This document shows positions 1 to 8,805 of a DNA stretch of 64,000 bases, one piece after another. The DNA is taken from the NCBI GenBank assembly GCA_005503085.1, contig SCOI01000022.1, forward strand, positions 1 to 64,000, in the 5' to 3' direction. The stretch is from Burkholderiales bacterium C2 (GTDB lineage: Bacteria > Pseudomonadota > Gammaproteobacteria > Burkholderiales > Burkholderiaceae_C). Under the pieces are notes generated by a model that was not told where the DNA came from, made no database searches, and worked only from the letters and a program-made list of their open reading frames with translations. How positions within the stretch are numbered: position 1 is the stretch's first letter; the number at the start of each line of letters is the position of its first letter. The position numbers and the translations under genes are program-made.

Positions 1-73
1 GGGCTACGTCCCGCCTGCCGAGTTCGAAGCCAATTACCATCGTCACCGCGCTGGTCAGGCCGCGACCGTCTGA
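1..73 (+). pseudogene. C-terminal end of an IS3-family transposase (OrfB), cut by the window edge
   Basis: Only the last 23 codons (2-73) are inside the window. They read GYVPPAEFEANYH and then a short basic tail before TGA. The GYVxPAEFE signature ends the rve integrase core of many IS3-family OrfB transposases, which carry out DDE strand transfer. After the stop comes a GC-rich stretch ending CCCGGGGCGATTCA at about 112, which I read as the right terminal inverted repeat. The left end is outside the window, so intactness cannot be judged. The IS identity is inferred from a short stretch. Confidence 0.7.
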
Positions 74-112
74 CTTAAACCAACAGGCCTCCGCGGAACC
101 CGGGGCGATTCA
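74..112. repeat. Probable right end (terminal inverted repeat) of the IS3-family element
   Basis: This non-coding tail after the transposase stop ends GCGGAACCCGGGGCGATTCA. The Crp/Fnr-like coding frame begins directly after it, at about 111-113, without its N-terminus, as expected at an insertion boundary. The other end and the target duplication are outside the window. Confidence 0.5.
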
Positions 113-509
113 CCGTGCCGTTGCGCATCGGGTTGATGCAGAGGCGCTCGACGCTGCGCTTGCACGGAGCAGGCATCTGAAGTGTTTGCTGCTTGCGTAT
201 GTGGGGTTTTGCATGAACCAGATCACCCTGGCGGTCGCTAGCGCTCCTCGGTACACCACCGTTCAACGACTGGCCCGGTGGCTGCTCGCGAGCTGCAAAC
301 TCATGGAGGCAGACACCCTTTCGTCGACTCAGTACGCGCTGGCGACAATGCTCGGCGTGAGCAGGGGGCAACTCAATCGAGCGGCCAGTGAGTTGCAGCG
401 ACAGGGTGTCGTTCAAGTTGGCCGAGGCGGGCTGACCATGTTGAACGCCACAGGACTTCGAGAGATCGCATGCAGCTGTGACGCCGGAGCCCAAGCCATG
501 ACCCGCTAA
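111..509 (+). pseudogene. 3' fragment of a Crp/Fnr-family regulator, truncated by the IS
   Basis: An open frame runs from the IS end to TAA at 507-509 with no proper start codon. It reads DAEALDAALARSRHLK, then the dimer-helix-like LLAYVGFCMNQIT, then RLARWLLASCKLM and a winged helix-turn-helix (TQYALATMLGVSRGQLNRAA). That is the C-terminal dimerisation helix plus DNA-binding domain of Crp/Fnr regulators of the kind that starts RLARWLL. The cyclic-nucleotide-like N-terminal domain is missing because the IS end abuts the gene. A TTG at 186 could still start a 107-aa HTH-only protein, but I see no good ribosome site. The gene is most likely dead. Confidence 0.75.
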
Positions 510-591
510 ACAACGACATTCATGCCCTCCAATCGGCCATGATGAATGTCGCTGGACCGGACATGCTGCTTGACGCTGTCCATTCAAGGAC

Positions 592-1074
592 CACCGATAC
601 GTGATGGTGCTGCACGATCACCAGGCCAATCCCCACGTTCACCTCAGCGTGCGGATGGAGTCCAAGCATGGGCATCGACTGAATCCGAGGAAGGCGGACT
701 TGAGGCGCTGGAGAGAGCTCTTTGCCGAGCGGTTGAGGGGATGAGGTGTCGAGGCTGACGCCAGCTCGCGCGCGTCACGAGGAGCCATCAGGGGCTACGA
801 GCCGCTGTGGCGCATTCTTGCTCGCAGGGGGGGGGCGCCTGTTCATGACGGAGCTTGGGCCGCCAATGGACGCAAAGGCGGTCACGCCAACGCCCGCAGT
901 ACTGCATGGCAGGCCATCATCCAAGTGCTGGAGTCGTCGGACGACCCTGCGGATATGAAGCTGGCAAATGCGGTTCGTGGCTACATGACGGGCGGAAAAA
1001 AGCCCGCCGCTGTGCGCGAGCCACGCATAGTCCGCGCGGTGGAACTACCTGATTTGGATCGAGGAAGTCGCTGA
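592..1074 (+). pseudogene. Decayed relaxase / mobilisation protein (MobA/VirD2-like) remnant
   Basis: The frame 592-744 reads HRYVMVLHDHQANPHVHLSV, containing the HxD/HxxNPHVHL metal-binding signature (motif III) of conjugative relaxases. It continues with LNPRKADLRRWRELFAERLRG. A TGA at 742-744 stands where related proteins have Trp (LRGWG). The same frame then stays open with relaxase-like sequence (GYEPLWRI, KGGHANARSTAWQ, ADMKLANAVRGYM) to TGA at 1072-1074. The N-terminal catalytic Tyr region is absent or scrambled upstream. The window therefore shows a mobilisation gene killed by at least one nonsense change, and it marks the element as once mobilisable or conjugative. Confidence 0.7.
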
Positions 1075-1240
1075 GCCCGTCCGAGTCCATTTCTTGCGCT
1101 TCGGGCGGGGATCGGCGCCAGCCTTGCGTCGCCCAGCTCTGCTGCTTACTGTGATGGTGTTGGACTCCGGCGACTGGGCGGCAACTCCGCGATGGCTGAC
1201 GATTGGCCATGCCGCCAAAGCCGGCCTGGCCCGAAGCCGC

Positions 1241-2557
1241 TCAGGCCATGGTCGTCGCCAGTCGCGGAGTAACGATTGAGCTGCAAAATTTCGCCCAGTC
1301 GTCCATGAGGAGGCGACGTTTGGCCAGCATATCGCCACGAAGGTAGGCCGCAACGGTCTGGTTTGCCTCGCTATGTGCCAGTGCTTTGTCGTAGACCTTG
1401 AAGTCGTGGTCGGTGGTTTCCGCAGCCCAATCGGTCAGGGTTGATCTGAAACCGTGCACGGTCACACGGCGGCCTTCCATCCTCGGATCAATCCAGGTCT
1501 TGGGTTCGCGCTCGTCCATGTTGCCGATGACGTTCAACATCGAGGTGTTGTAAAGCCCGACGCCACGCCACTGAAAAACCAACGGGCAACTGTCCAAGCG
1601 GTGGGGCTTCATCAACTGAAGGATATCCATAGCCCGGGCTGTTAGGGGAACCCGCATGGGGAACTTGCCCTTCATGTGTTCCGTCGGGACTGTCCAGAGT
1701 TGCCTTTCCTCATCGATCTCGCTCCACGTGGCCAAGATGATGGGATTGGTCCGCATGGCAGTCAGGATGGCGAACTCCAGGGCCATTGCCGGAGAGATCG
1801 AACGGCGGAACTTGATGTTGGCGTCTTGGATCTCGTGTAGCCGCGTCATGAAGGCACCCATCCGCTCGTAGGGCAGGGAGGGATGATGGCCTTCGTCTTG
1901 CACCTTGTCTGGAGACGAGAGCAGATGCTGGAGGTTGGCTTTCCAGACTGCTGGGTTGTCGCCGCTGCAGTAGTTCTTCACCTTGGCCCAGCCCCACACA
2001 GCTTCCATCCGAGAGCGGACCCGGGTGGCGGTCTCGTTGATCTCAAGCCAGATCGGCTTGAGGACGGCAAAGACATCGTGCAGGGTGATCTCGTCCACCC
2101 ACTTGTCGCCTAGCAAGGGATAGGTGTAGGCGGAAAGCGTGGTTCCCCACTGCGCGGCGTGTTTAGCGTTGGTCAGTTCGGGGATCTTGACGTCGGCAAC
2201 GTAGGTCTCGCAGCACCAACTCCACTTCTTACGATCGCTCCGTGCGCCCTCTTTGGCGAGTAGCGCACTTCTCTCTGAATTGCGGCTGTCGATCGGATCG
2301 ACCCCTGAAAGCAATCTCGTGCGGTGTGCCTTGGCCAATTGGCGGGCCGCTTCGAGGTCAATGGAATGGAGCGGCCCGAGCCCCATTTCGCGGGACCGTC
2401 CCTTCAAGCGAAAGCGAAACAGCCAACTCTTGGCGCCGCCTGGGGAGACCTGAAGGTACAAATTCCCCCCATCTGCGTAGTAACCAGGCTTCCTGGTGTT
2501 CTTTACGACCAGCGGACTCAGTCGGTGGATGACATGAGGGCCTTGCTTGGTTGCCAT
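1241..2557 (-). CDS. Tyrosine recombinase / integrase, P4 type with N-terminal Arm-binding domain
   Basis: This is a site-specific recombinase expected to integrate and excise the element at the adjacent tRNA-Ser gene. The N-terminal about 90 residues form the DUF4102 / Arm-DNA-binding domain (KPGYYADGGNLYLQVS, WLFRFRLKGRSREMGLG). A SAM-like core-binding domain follows, then the catalytic domain. The catalytic set is visible: Arg in TAMRTNP, Lys in EHMKGK, HGFR in VHGFRSTLTDW, a later His in LAHSEANQ and Tyr in AAYLRGDML. I chose ATG 2557 (MATKQGPH, 438 aa) because GGAGAAG lies just upstream. An upstream in-frame GTG at 2584 has no such site. The gene points away from the tRNA 3' end, the usual layout for P4-type islands. 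Confidence 0.9.
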   Translation of the reverse strand: MATKQGPHVIHRLSPLVVKNTRKPGYYADGGNLYLQVSPGGAKSWLFRFRLKGRSREMGLGPLHSIDLEAARQLAKAHRTRLLSGVDPIDSRNSERSALLAKEGARSDRKKWSWCCETYVADVKIPELTNAKHAAQWGTTLSAYTYPLLGDKWVDEITLHDVFAVLKPIWLEINETATRVRSRMEAVWGWAKVKNYCSGDNPAVWKANLQHLLSSPDKVQDEGHHPSLPYERMGAFMTRLHEIQDANIKFRRSISPAMALEFAILTAMRTNPIILATWSEIDEERQLWTVPTEHMKGKFPMRVPLTARAMDILQLMKPHRLDSCPLVFQWRGVGLYNTSMLNVIGNMDEREPKTWIDPRMEGRRVTVHGFRSTLTDWAAETTDHDFKVYDKALAHSEANQTVAAYLRGDMLAKRRLLMDDWAKFCSSIVTPRLATTMA

Positions 2558-2577
2558 GGCGACTTCTCCAAAAAGTC

Positions 2578-2644
2578 TACCCACAAAATTCCGAGGATCT
2601 CGAAATTTCTACCCACAAAGCTTACCCCCAATCCCACCCACAAA
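2578..2644. repeat. Three direct repeats TACCCACAAA between integrase and tRNA: candidate integrase arm sites
   Basis: TACCCACAAA occurs at 2578-2587 and 2610-2619, and CACCCACAAA at 2635-2644, all in one orientation (TTTGTGGGTR on the integrase strand). They sit between the integrase start and the tRNA-Ser 3' end, where arm-type binding sites of P4-type integrases and the directionality factor normally lie. The function is inferred from position and repetition. Confidence 0.5.
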
Positions 2645-2730
2645 AAAGTGCGGGAAGCAACAGGATGTTGCGAGGCGACCTGGGATGTCCTCTTGGGGTG
2701 GTGGGGGTCTTTCCCCTATGAAAAGGACGA

Positions 2731-2758
2731 AAAAAAGCCGTCTCTGGGACGGCTTTGG
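2731..2758 (-). terminator. Rho-independent terminator of tRNA-Ser
   Basis: On the minus strand AAAGCCGTCC, a short loop and GGACGGCTTT-like arms form a hairpin followed by a T run (read as A6-7 at 2730-2736 on the plus strand). It lies 21 bp past the tRNA 3' end, as expected for the tRNA transcript. Confidence 0.75.
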
Positions 2759-2776
2759 ACTTCTTGAGAAGTGTGT

Positions 2777-2868
<92 letters not shown>

Positions 2869-3005
2869 GAAGCCCGCCATCATAGCGCAGTTTTGATCCG
2901 GCCCGCGCGAAAGTCGCTTCGCTCGATGGGCGCGCAAGTCGCACAGCGGACAGCGGTGGGGCCATGGGCGCGGCTACGATAGCGGCGCCGGCGCAGGCCG
3001 GCACA

Positions 3006-3150
3006 CGTCTTCAGGGCGGGGCGGAATTCCCCACCGGCGGTAGGCCAGCGCGAGCTGGTGAGCCCGCGAGCGCTCGGACCTCCCCGGTTCGAGGTCAGCA
3101 GATCTGGTGCGATGCCAGGGCCGACGGTCACAGTCCGGATGAAAGAAGAT
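3006..3150 (+). promoter_or_regulatory. FMN riboswitch (RFN element) controlling ribB
   Basis: The conserved RFN core is clear: TCTTCAGGGCGGGGCGGAA, then CCCCACCGGCGGTA, AGCCCGCGAGC, GGTCAGCAGATCTGGTG, and the closing GGCCGACGGTCACAGTCC with GGATGAAAGAAGA. The 5' TCTTC and the 3' GAAGA arms form the basal stem. Binding of FMN should lower ribB expression. Downstream, AACAAGCGC (3156-3164) can pair with GCGCTTGTT (3205-3213), giving a candidate expression platform. The ligand is established for this RNA family; the exact mechanism here is inferred. Confidence 0.95.
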
Positions 3151-3262
3151 GTGCCAACAAGCGCTCGTTGCGGCGTGGGCGACTGTTCGCCCGCGCGGCG
3201 TCGGGCGCTTGTTTGCGCGCCCTGAAATGTCTTCTCTCACCTTTCACGAGGAGCGTTTCAAC

Positions 3263-3955
3263 ATGTCTCAACACGCTATTTCTACCCCTTTGCACCCCGA
3301 CGCTGCGGCCTGCAGCGAGCAGGAAATCCTGCGCATGCCCGCACGCCTGGCGGCGGCGGTGATCGCGATGCGCGCCGGCCGGCCGGTGCTGCTGACCGAT
3401 GACGACGACCGCGAGGACGAGGCCGATCTGATCATCGCGGCCGAGCGCCTGAGCGAGGCTTCGATGGCCCTGCTGATCCGCGAATGCAGCGGCATCGTCT
3501 GCCTGTGCCTGCAGGACGCACAGATCGAGCGGCTGGCGCTGCCGCCTATGGTGGCCAACAATGAAAGCCGCTATGGCACGGCCTTCACCGTCAGCATCGA
3601 GGCCCGCCAGGGGGTGAGCACCGGTGTCAGCGCGGCCGACCGGCTGACGACGGTGCGTGCGGCGATCGCGCCGGATGCGGAGCCGGCCGATCTGGCGCGG
3701 CCCGGCCATGTGTTCCCCTTGTGCGCGGCACCTGGCGGCGTGCTGGCGCGGCGCGGCCATACCGAGGGCTCGGTCGATCTGGCCCTGATGGCCGGCCTGT
3801 CGGGCGCTGCGGTGCTGTGCGAGCTGATGAATGCCGACGGCACGATGAGCCGCGGCCAGCAGGTGCTGGACTTTGCCCAGCGCCATGGCCTGCCGATGCT
3901 CAGCATTGCCGAGCTGGCCGACTACCGGCAAAAGGGCTGGCGTCAGGCCGCTTAA
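3263..3955 (+). CDS. ribB: 3,4-dihydroxy-2-butanone-4-phosphate synthase
   Basis: It converts ribulose 5-phosphate to the four-carbon precursor of riboflavin. The 230-aa length is the monofunctional RibB size, with no RibA half. The acidic metal/substrate loop [17 protein letters not shown] is at about residues 45-60. FVxLC-type ([26 protein letters not shown]) and late CELM motifs are present. I chose ATG 3263 because CACGAGGAG lies just upstream; the frame is open further 5' but that stretch is the riboswitch leader. The stop overlaps the stop of the convergent SPFH gene. Confidence 0.95.
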   Translation: MSQHAISTPLHPDAAACSEQEILRMPARLAAAVIAMRAGRPVLLTDDDDREDEADLIIAAERLSEASMALLIRECSGIVCLCLQDAQIERLALPPMVANNESRYGTAFTVSIEARQGVSTGVSAADRLTTVRAAIAPDAEPADLARPGHVFPLCAAPGGVLARRGHTEGSVDLALMAGLSGAAVLCELMNADGTMSRGQQVLDFAQRHGLPMLSIAELADYRQKGWRQAA

Positions 3956-4863
3956 CCGGGTTTGTGGCCCTTCATCAGGGCCATCGCGGTGCCGATCAGG
4001 CCGCCGACCTCGCTCATATTGCCCGGAACAATCATCGTGTTGTTCTTCTGGGCCAGCTGGGCATAGGCATCGACGGCCTTTTCCGCCACCTTCAGCTGCA
4101 CAGCCTGCTGGCCGCCGGGTTGTTCGATAGCGGCGGCGATCTTGCGGATCGCGTCGGCGGTGGCGTCGGCCACCGCGGTGATCGCGGCAGCCTCGCCCTG
4201 GGCCTTGTTGATCTCGGCCTGTTTCTCGCCCTCGGAGCGGGCGATGGCGGCCTCGCGCTCGCCGGTGGCGATATTGATCTGCTCCTGGCGGCGGCCCTCG
4301 GAGGCGGCGATCAGTGCGCGCTTTTCGCGCTCGGCGGTGATCTGGGCCTGCATCGAATGCAGAATGGCCGGCGGCGGGGTCAGGTCCTTGATCTCGTAGC
4401 GCAGCACCTTGACGCCCCAGTTCAGCGCGGCCTCGTCCAGCGCCTCGACGACCGAGGTGTTGATGATGGCGCGTTCCTCGAAGGTGCGGTCCAGCTCCAT
4501 GCGGCCGATCACCGAGCGCAGCGTGGTCTGGGCCAGCTGGGTGATCGCGACGATGTAGTTGCTGGAGCCGTAGCTGGCGCGCATCGCGTCCGTCACCTGG
4601 AAATAGAGGATGCCGTCCACCGTCAGCTGGGTGTTGTCCTTGGTGATGCAGACCTGGCTGGGTACGTCGAGCGGGATTTCCTTCAGCGAATGCTTGTAGG
4701 CCAGGCGGTCGACAAAGGGCACGAGGAAGTTCAGCCCCGGCGTCAAGGTCGCATGGAACTTGCCCAGGCGCTCGACCACCCAGGCGTTTTGTTGCGGCAC
4801 GACCTTGATCGAGCGGGCCACGAAGATGGCCGCGATGACCAGCAGAACCAGTGCGATTTCCAT
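3952..4863 (-). CDS. SPFH/stomatin-family membrane protein (paraslipin, QmcA-like)
   Basis: A 303-aa protein with one N-terminal membrane segment (residues 2-18), followed by the SPFH/band-7 domain ([38 protein letters not shown]). A long Ala/Glu-rich coiled coil follows ([27 protein letters not shown]) and then a Gly-rich end. Family members form large membrane-bound oligomeric rings and are linked to membrane quality control; nothing here fixes a specific role. It lies 27 bp downstream of an NfeD gene, the classic SPFH-NfeD pairing. Its TAA overlaps ribB's TAA on the other strand (3952-3955). Confidence 0.9.
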   Translation of the reverse strand: MEIALVLLVIAAIFVARSIKVVPQQNAWVVERLGKFHATLTPGLNFLVPFVDRLAYKHSLKEIPLDVPSQVCITKDNTQLTVDGILYFQVTDAMRASYGSSNYIVAITQLAQTTLRSVIGRMELDRTFEERAIINTSVVEALDEAALNWGVKVLRYEIKDLTPPPAILHSMQAQITAEREKRALIAASEGRRQEQINIATGEREAAIARSEGEKQAEINKAQGEAAAITAVADATADAIRKIAAAIEQPGGQQAVQLKVAEKAVDAYAQLAQKNNTMIVPGNMSEVGGLIGTAMALMKGHKPG

Positions 4864-4890
4864 GAATAAGGCTCCCTCTTGATGATGGTG

Positions 4891-5319
4891 TCAGTGATCC
4901 AGCAGCAGGCAGCTGCCCTCGACCGCGCGTATCACATAGCGACCGGCGACAGGGGTGTCGCTGCCCTGGTAGCGGGCCTGCCAGTCGGCGCCGCGGTACT
5001 TGACCGTCGCGCGGCCGCCGGGCTGCCAGTGATCGACCTGCACGCTCTGGCCGATGTCCAGATTGACATCGGGATTGGCGTTGGCGGGGGCGGCCTGGTC
5101 GCGGGCGGCGCGCTTTTGATGCCAGAGCACGACGGCGGCGCCGCCGACCACGGCGGCTGTGGCGATCTGCGCCGTCAGGCCCAGGCCCAGATGGGCGGCC
5201 AGTGCGGCAGCGGCGGCGCCGACGGCCAGCATCAGCAGATAAAACGTGCCGGTGGCCAGTTCGATGGCCACCAGGGCGCCGGCGATCAGCCACCAGACGG
5301 TGGCCTGATTCATGTCCAT
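4891..5319 (-). CDS. NfeD-family membrane protein
   Basis: 142 aa, with two or three hydrophobic segments in the first 65 residues (WWLIAGALVAIELATGTFYL, LMLAVGAAAAALAAHLG, ATAAVVGGAAVVLW). A C-terminal OB-fold-like NfeD domain follows (VDHWQPGGRATVKYRGADWQA, GRYVIRAVEGSCLLL). This is the short NfeD type without the serine protease part. It is upstream of and cotranscribed with the SPFH partner, which it is expected to bind. The start has GGGGAGGTG 5 bp before ATG. Confidence 0.9.
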   Translation of the reverse strand: MDMNQATVWWLIAGALVAIELATGTFYLLMLAVGAAAAALAAHLGLGLTAQIATAAVVGGAAVVLWHQKRAARDQAAPANANPDVNLDIGQSVQVDHWQPGGRATVKYRGADWQARYQGSDTPVAGRYVIRAVEGSCLLLDH

Positions 5320-5350
5320 GTCACCTCCCCAAGCTCATGATGTGAATCGA

Positions 5351-5427
5351 GTGTAGTGCCCGGGCTCGTGCGCTTTGTGAGACAAAGCGCGAAGGCGCGC
5401 GCGCACGGGCAATGCTTGGCCCTACAC
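5351..5427. promoter_or_regulatory. Nested inverted repeats between nfeD-like gene and the decarboxylase
   Basis: Three pairs of arms nest around one centre: GTGTAG (5351-5356) with CTACAC (5422-5427); TGCCCG (5357-5362) with CGGGCA (5406-5411); and GCGCTTTGT (5370-5378) with ACAAAGCGC (5382-5390), the inner loop being GAG. It could be a structured leader, an operator, or a terminator-like element in the divergent gap. Its role is unknown. Confidence 0.45.
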
Positions 5428-5472
5428 TTCGCGCCTTCTGTTTTTTTTGCCCCAGCCCTTTGGAGGCCCCGA

Positions 5473-7737
5473 ATGCTGCGTTTTCGCTTTCCGATTGTGA
5501 TCATTGATGAGGACTACCGCTCGGAGAATACGTCCGGTCTGGGTATCCGAGCCCTCGCTGATGCGATCCAGAAAGAGGGCTTCGAGGTGCTGGGCGTCAC
5601 CAGCTACGGCGATCTGAGCCAGTTCGCCCAGCAGCAGAGCCGCGCCAGCGCCTTCATCCTGTCGATCGACGACAACGAATTCACGCCCGGCCCGGAGCTC
5701 GATCCGGCCGTGCTGAGTCTGCGCAAATTCATCGAGGAGATCCGCTTCAAGAATGCGGACATCCCGATCTATGTGTATGGCGAGACCCGCACCTCCCAGC
5801 ATCTGCCCAATGATGTGCTGCGCGAGTTGCATGGCTTCATCCATATGTTCGAGGACACGCCGGAGTTCGTGGCCCGCCACATCATCCGCGAGGCCAAGAG
5901 CTATCTGGACGGGCTGGCGCCGCCGTTCTTCAAGGCGCTGATGGACTATGCGCAGGACGGTTCCTACAGCTGGCATTGCCCTGGGCACTCCGGCGGCGTG
6001 GCCTTCCTGAAGAGCCCGGTGGGCCAGATGTTCCACCAGTTCTTCGGCGAGAACATGCTGCGCGCCGACGTCTGCAACGCGGTCGAGGAACTCGGTCAGC
6101 TGCTGGACCACACCGGCCCGGTGGCCGCCTCGGAGAAGAATGCGGCGCGCATCTTCAATGCAGACCATTGCTTCTTCGTCACCAATGGCACCTCCACGTC
6201 CAACAAGATGGTCTGGCACCACACGGTGGCGCCGGGCGATGTGGTCGTGGTCGACCGCAACTGCCACAAGAGCATCCTGCACGCCATCATCATGACCGGC
6301 GCGGTGCCGGTCTTCATGACCCCGACGCGCAACCACTACGGCATCATCGGCCCGATTCCCGAGAGCGAGTTCTCGCCCGAGTCGATCAAGAAGAAGATCG
6401 CGAAGAATCCGCTGCTCAAGGGCGTGGATGCCAAGAAGGTCAAGCCGCGCATCATGACCCTGACGCAGAGCACCTATGACGGCGTGCTCTACAACACCGA
6501 GACCATCAAGGCCAAGCTCGACGGCTGGATTGATACCCTGCATTTCGACGAGGCCTGGCTGCCGCATGCGGCCTTCCACAACTTCTACGGCAGCTTCCAT
6601 GCGATGGGCAAGAACCGCCCGCGCCCGAAGACCGCGATGGTCTATGCCACCCAGTCGACCCACAAGCTGCTGGCCGGTCTCTCCCAGGCCTCGCAGGTGC
6701 TGGTGCAGGACTCGCAAAACGTCAAGCTGGACAAGCATCTGTTCAACGAGGCGTACCTGATGCACACCAGCACCAGCCCGCAGTACTCGATCATTGCCAG
6801 CTGCGATGTTGCGGCGGCGATGATGGAGCCGCCCGGCGGCACGGCCCTGGTGGAAGAGAGCATCTCGGAGGCGCTGGACTTCCGCCGCGCGATGCGCAAG
6901 GTCGAGAAGGACTACGGCAAGAAGGACTGGTGGTTCAAGGTCTGGGGGCCCGACAAGCTGACCGAGGACGGCTTCGGCAAGCCGGCCGACTGGATGCTGA
7001 AGGCCAACGAGAAGTGGCATGGCTTCGGCAATATCGCTGCCGGTTTCAATATGCTGGACCCGATCAAGTCCACCATCATCACGCCCGGCCTGGACATGAG
7101 CGGCAAGTTCGCCGACAGCGGCATCCCGGCCTCCATCGTCACCAAGTTCCTGGCCGAGCACGGCGTCGTGGTCGAGAAGACCGGCCTGTACTCCTTCTTC
7201 ATCCTGTTCACGATAGGCATCACCAAGGGCCGCTGGAACACCTTGCTGACCGCCTTGCAGCAGTTCAAGGACGACTACGACAAGAACGCGCCGCTGTGGC
7301 GCATCATGCCGGAGTTCGTGGCCGCCCAGCCGCGCTACGAGCGCATGGGCCTGCGTGATCTGTGCCAGAGCATCCATGAGGCCTATGCCAAGGGCGATAT
7401 CGCCCGCCTGACCACCGAGGTCTATCTGTCGGACCTGGAGCCGGCGATGAAGCCCAGCGATGCCTATGCCCATATCGCGCACCGCAAGACCGAGCGGGTG
7501 GCGGTCGACCATCTGGAAGGCCGGGTCACGACCTCCTTGCTGACGCCTTATCCGCCCGGCATCCCGCTCTTGATCCCAGGTGAGCGCTTCAACAAGAAGA
7601 TCGTCGACTACCTGAAGTTCACCCGCGAGTTCAATGCCAAGTTCCCCGGCTTTGCCACCGATGTGCATGGCCTGGTGGAAGAGAAGGGCGAGGACGGCAA
7701 GTCGACTTACTACGTCGACTGCGTCTCGGCCGGCTGA
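5473..7737 (+). CDS. PLP-dependent arginine/lysine/ornithine decarboxylase (fold type I, wing-domain class)
   Basis: 754 aa. It decarboxylates a basic amino acid to a diamine or agmatine. Residues 1-140 form the receiver-like N-terminal wing (Orn_DC_N; PIVIIDEDYRSENTSGLGIRALA). The aminotransferase-fold core has HxGHxGG (WHCPGHSGGVAF), DEAW (HFDEAWLPHAAFH) and the PLP lysine K398 in STHKLLAG. The C-terminal domain ends with ITPYPPGIP-type sequence (LTPYPPGIPLLIPGE). GGAGG lies 6 bp before ATG 5473; upstream in-frame sequence is leader. Substrate choice among Arg, Lys and Orn cannot be read from the sequence. Diamine production would fit the putrescine catabolic operon at 56-61 kb. Confidence 0.9.
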   Translation: MLRFRFPIVIIDEDYRSENTSGLGIRALADAIQKEGFEVLGVTSYGDLSQFAQQQSRASAFILSIDDNEFTPGPELDPAVLSLRKFIEEIRFKNADIPIYVYGETRTSQHLPNDVLRELHGFIHMFEDTPEFVARHIIREAKSYLDGLAPPFFKALMDYAQDGSYSWHCPGHSGGVAFLKSPVGQMFHQFFGENMLRADVCNAVEELGQLLDHTGPVAASEKNAARIFNADHCFFVTNGTSTSNKMVWHHTVAPGDVVVVDRNCHKSILHAIIMTGAVPVFMTPTRNHYGIIGPIPESEFSPESIKKKIAKNPLLKGVDAKKVKPRIMTLTQSTYDGVLYNTETIKAKLDGWIDTLHFDEAWLPHAAFHNFYGSFHAMGKNRPRPKTAMVYATQSTHKLLAGLSQASQVLVQDSQNVKLDKHLFNEAYLMHTSTSPQYSIIASCDVAAAMMEPPGGTALVEESISEALDFRRAMRKVEKDYGKKDWWFKVWGPDKLTEDGFGKPADWMLKANEKWHGFGNIAAGFNMLDPIKSTIITPGLDMSGKFADSGIPASIVTKFLAEHGVVVEKTGLYSFFILFTIGITKGRWNTLLTALQQFKDDYDKNAPLWRIMPEFVAAQPRYERMGLRDLCQSIHEAYAKGDIARLTTEVYLSDLEPAMKPSDAYAHIAHRKTERVAVDHLEGRVTTSLLTPYPPGIPLLIPGERFNKKIVDYLKFTREFNAKFPGFATDVHGLVEEKGEDGKSTYYVDCVSAG

Positions 7738-7786
7738 ATGGTAAGCCTCTCGCCCAGGGCATACCTGGACGATCCCCCGAGGGGAT

Positions 7787-7816
7787 GAAAAAAGCGCTGG
7801 CTTGACCGGCGCTTTT
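7787..7816. terminator. Bidirectional-type terminator between decarboxylase and fabI
   Basis: AAAAAAGCGCTGG, a short loop and CCGGCGCTTTTT form a hairpin with an A run on one side and a T run on the other. It serves the convergent decarboxylase (+) and could serve fabI (-), whose stop is 42 bp away. Confidence 0.75.
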
Positions 7817-7857
7817 TCCGTTCGGCCGCCCTTGGGAGCGGCCCGGCGGGCGGCCGT

Positions 7858-8637
7858 TTACTCTGCCGACATGGCGACGTGGCTGAAGCCGCCGTCGACA
7901 TAGATGATCTCGGAGCTGATGCCGCTGGACAGGTCGGAGAACAGGAAGGCGGCGGTGTTGCCGACATCTTCGATCGTCACATTGCGCCGGATCGGTGCGC
8001 TGGCGGCGAACTGGCTCAGCAGCTTGCCGAAGTCCTTGATGCCCGAGGCGGCCAGGGTCTTGATCGGGCCGGCCGAGATGCCGTTGACGCGCACGCCCTT
8101 GGCGCCCAGTGAATGCGCCAGATAGCGCACGCTGGCTTCCAGCGAGGCCTTGGCCAGGCCCATAGTGTTGTAGTTGGGCACATAGCGCTCGGCGCCCAGA
8201 TAGCTCAGTGTCAGCAGCGAGCTGCCTGCGCGCAGGCGCGGTGCGGCCAGCTTGGCCATGGCCGGGAAGCTGTAGGCCGAGATGTCGTGGGCGATGCGGA
8301 AGTTCTCTCGCGTCAGTCCGTCGAGGAAGTCGCCGGCGATCGCTTCGCGCGGCGCGAAACCGATCGAGTGGACAAAACCATCAAACTCGGGCCAGGCCTC
8401 GCCCAGCTGGTCGAAAAGCGCCTGGATCTGGGCGTCGTCCGATACATCGCAATCAAAAACGAGCTGCGAGCCGAATTCGGCGGCAAACTCGGTGATGCGC
8501 TCCTTGAAACGCTCACCCTGGTAGCTGAAAGCCAGCTCGGCCCCCTCGCGGTGGCAGGCTTTGGCGATGCCGTAGGCAATCGAGCGGTTGGACAGCACGC
8601 CCGTGATCAGCAGTCGCTTGCCGGCGAGAAAACCCAT
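7858..8637 (-). CDS. fabI: Enoyl-ACP reductase (NADH), FabI
   Basis: 259 aa, the usual length. It reduces trans-2-enoyl-ACP in the last step of each fatty-acid elongation cycle. The N-terminal FabI-type dinucleotide site GxxxxxSIAxG is [11 protein letters not shown] (residues 13-23). The catalytic pair is Y156-x6-K163 in NYNTMGLAK, and the FabI sequence GERYVPNYN is present as [18 protein letters not shown] precedes the ATG. It is a single gene transcribed away from the rimP operon promoter. Confidence 0.97.
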   Translation of the reverse strand: MGFLAGKRLLITGVLSNRSIAYGIAKACHREGAELAFSYQGERFKERITEFAAEFGSQLVFDCDVSDDAQIQALFDQLGEAWPEFDGFVHSIGFAPREAIAGDFLDGLTRENFRIAHDISAYSFPAMAKLAAPRLRAGSSLLTLSYLGAERYVPNYNTMGLAKASLEASVRYLAHSLGAKGVRVNGISAGPIKTLAASGIKDFGKLLSQFAASAPIRRNVTIEDVGNTAAFLFSDLSSGISSEIIYVDGGFSHVAMSAE

Positions 8638-8706
8638 GGTGGCTCCTTGTCATTAAAATAAGCCTCGGATTTTGGCATGCCATCGGTACTTCGCGAGCGC
8701 CGCAGC

Positions 8707-8735
8707 TTGCGGGCATGGTGCTTGCATAGTACAAT
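8707..8735 (+). promoter_or_regulatory. Sigma-70 promoter of the rimP-nusA-infB operon
   Basis: The -35 TTGCGG (8707-8712) and -10 TACAAT (8730-8735) are separated by exactly 17 bp. The expected start is near 8742, giving a leader of about 148 nt before rimP. Confidence 0.75.
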
Positions 8736-8805
8736 CCTGCCTTCGCTGAGGGGCTTTGAAGATTCTTCGAAGGCTGTTCAAAGACTTTTTGGCGAGGCAC
8801 TGAGG

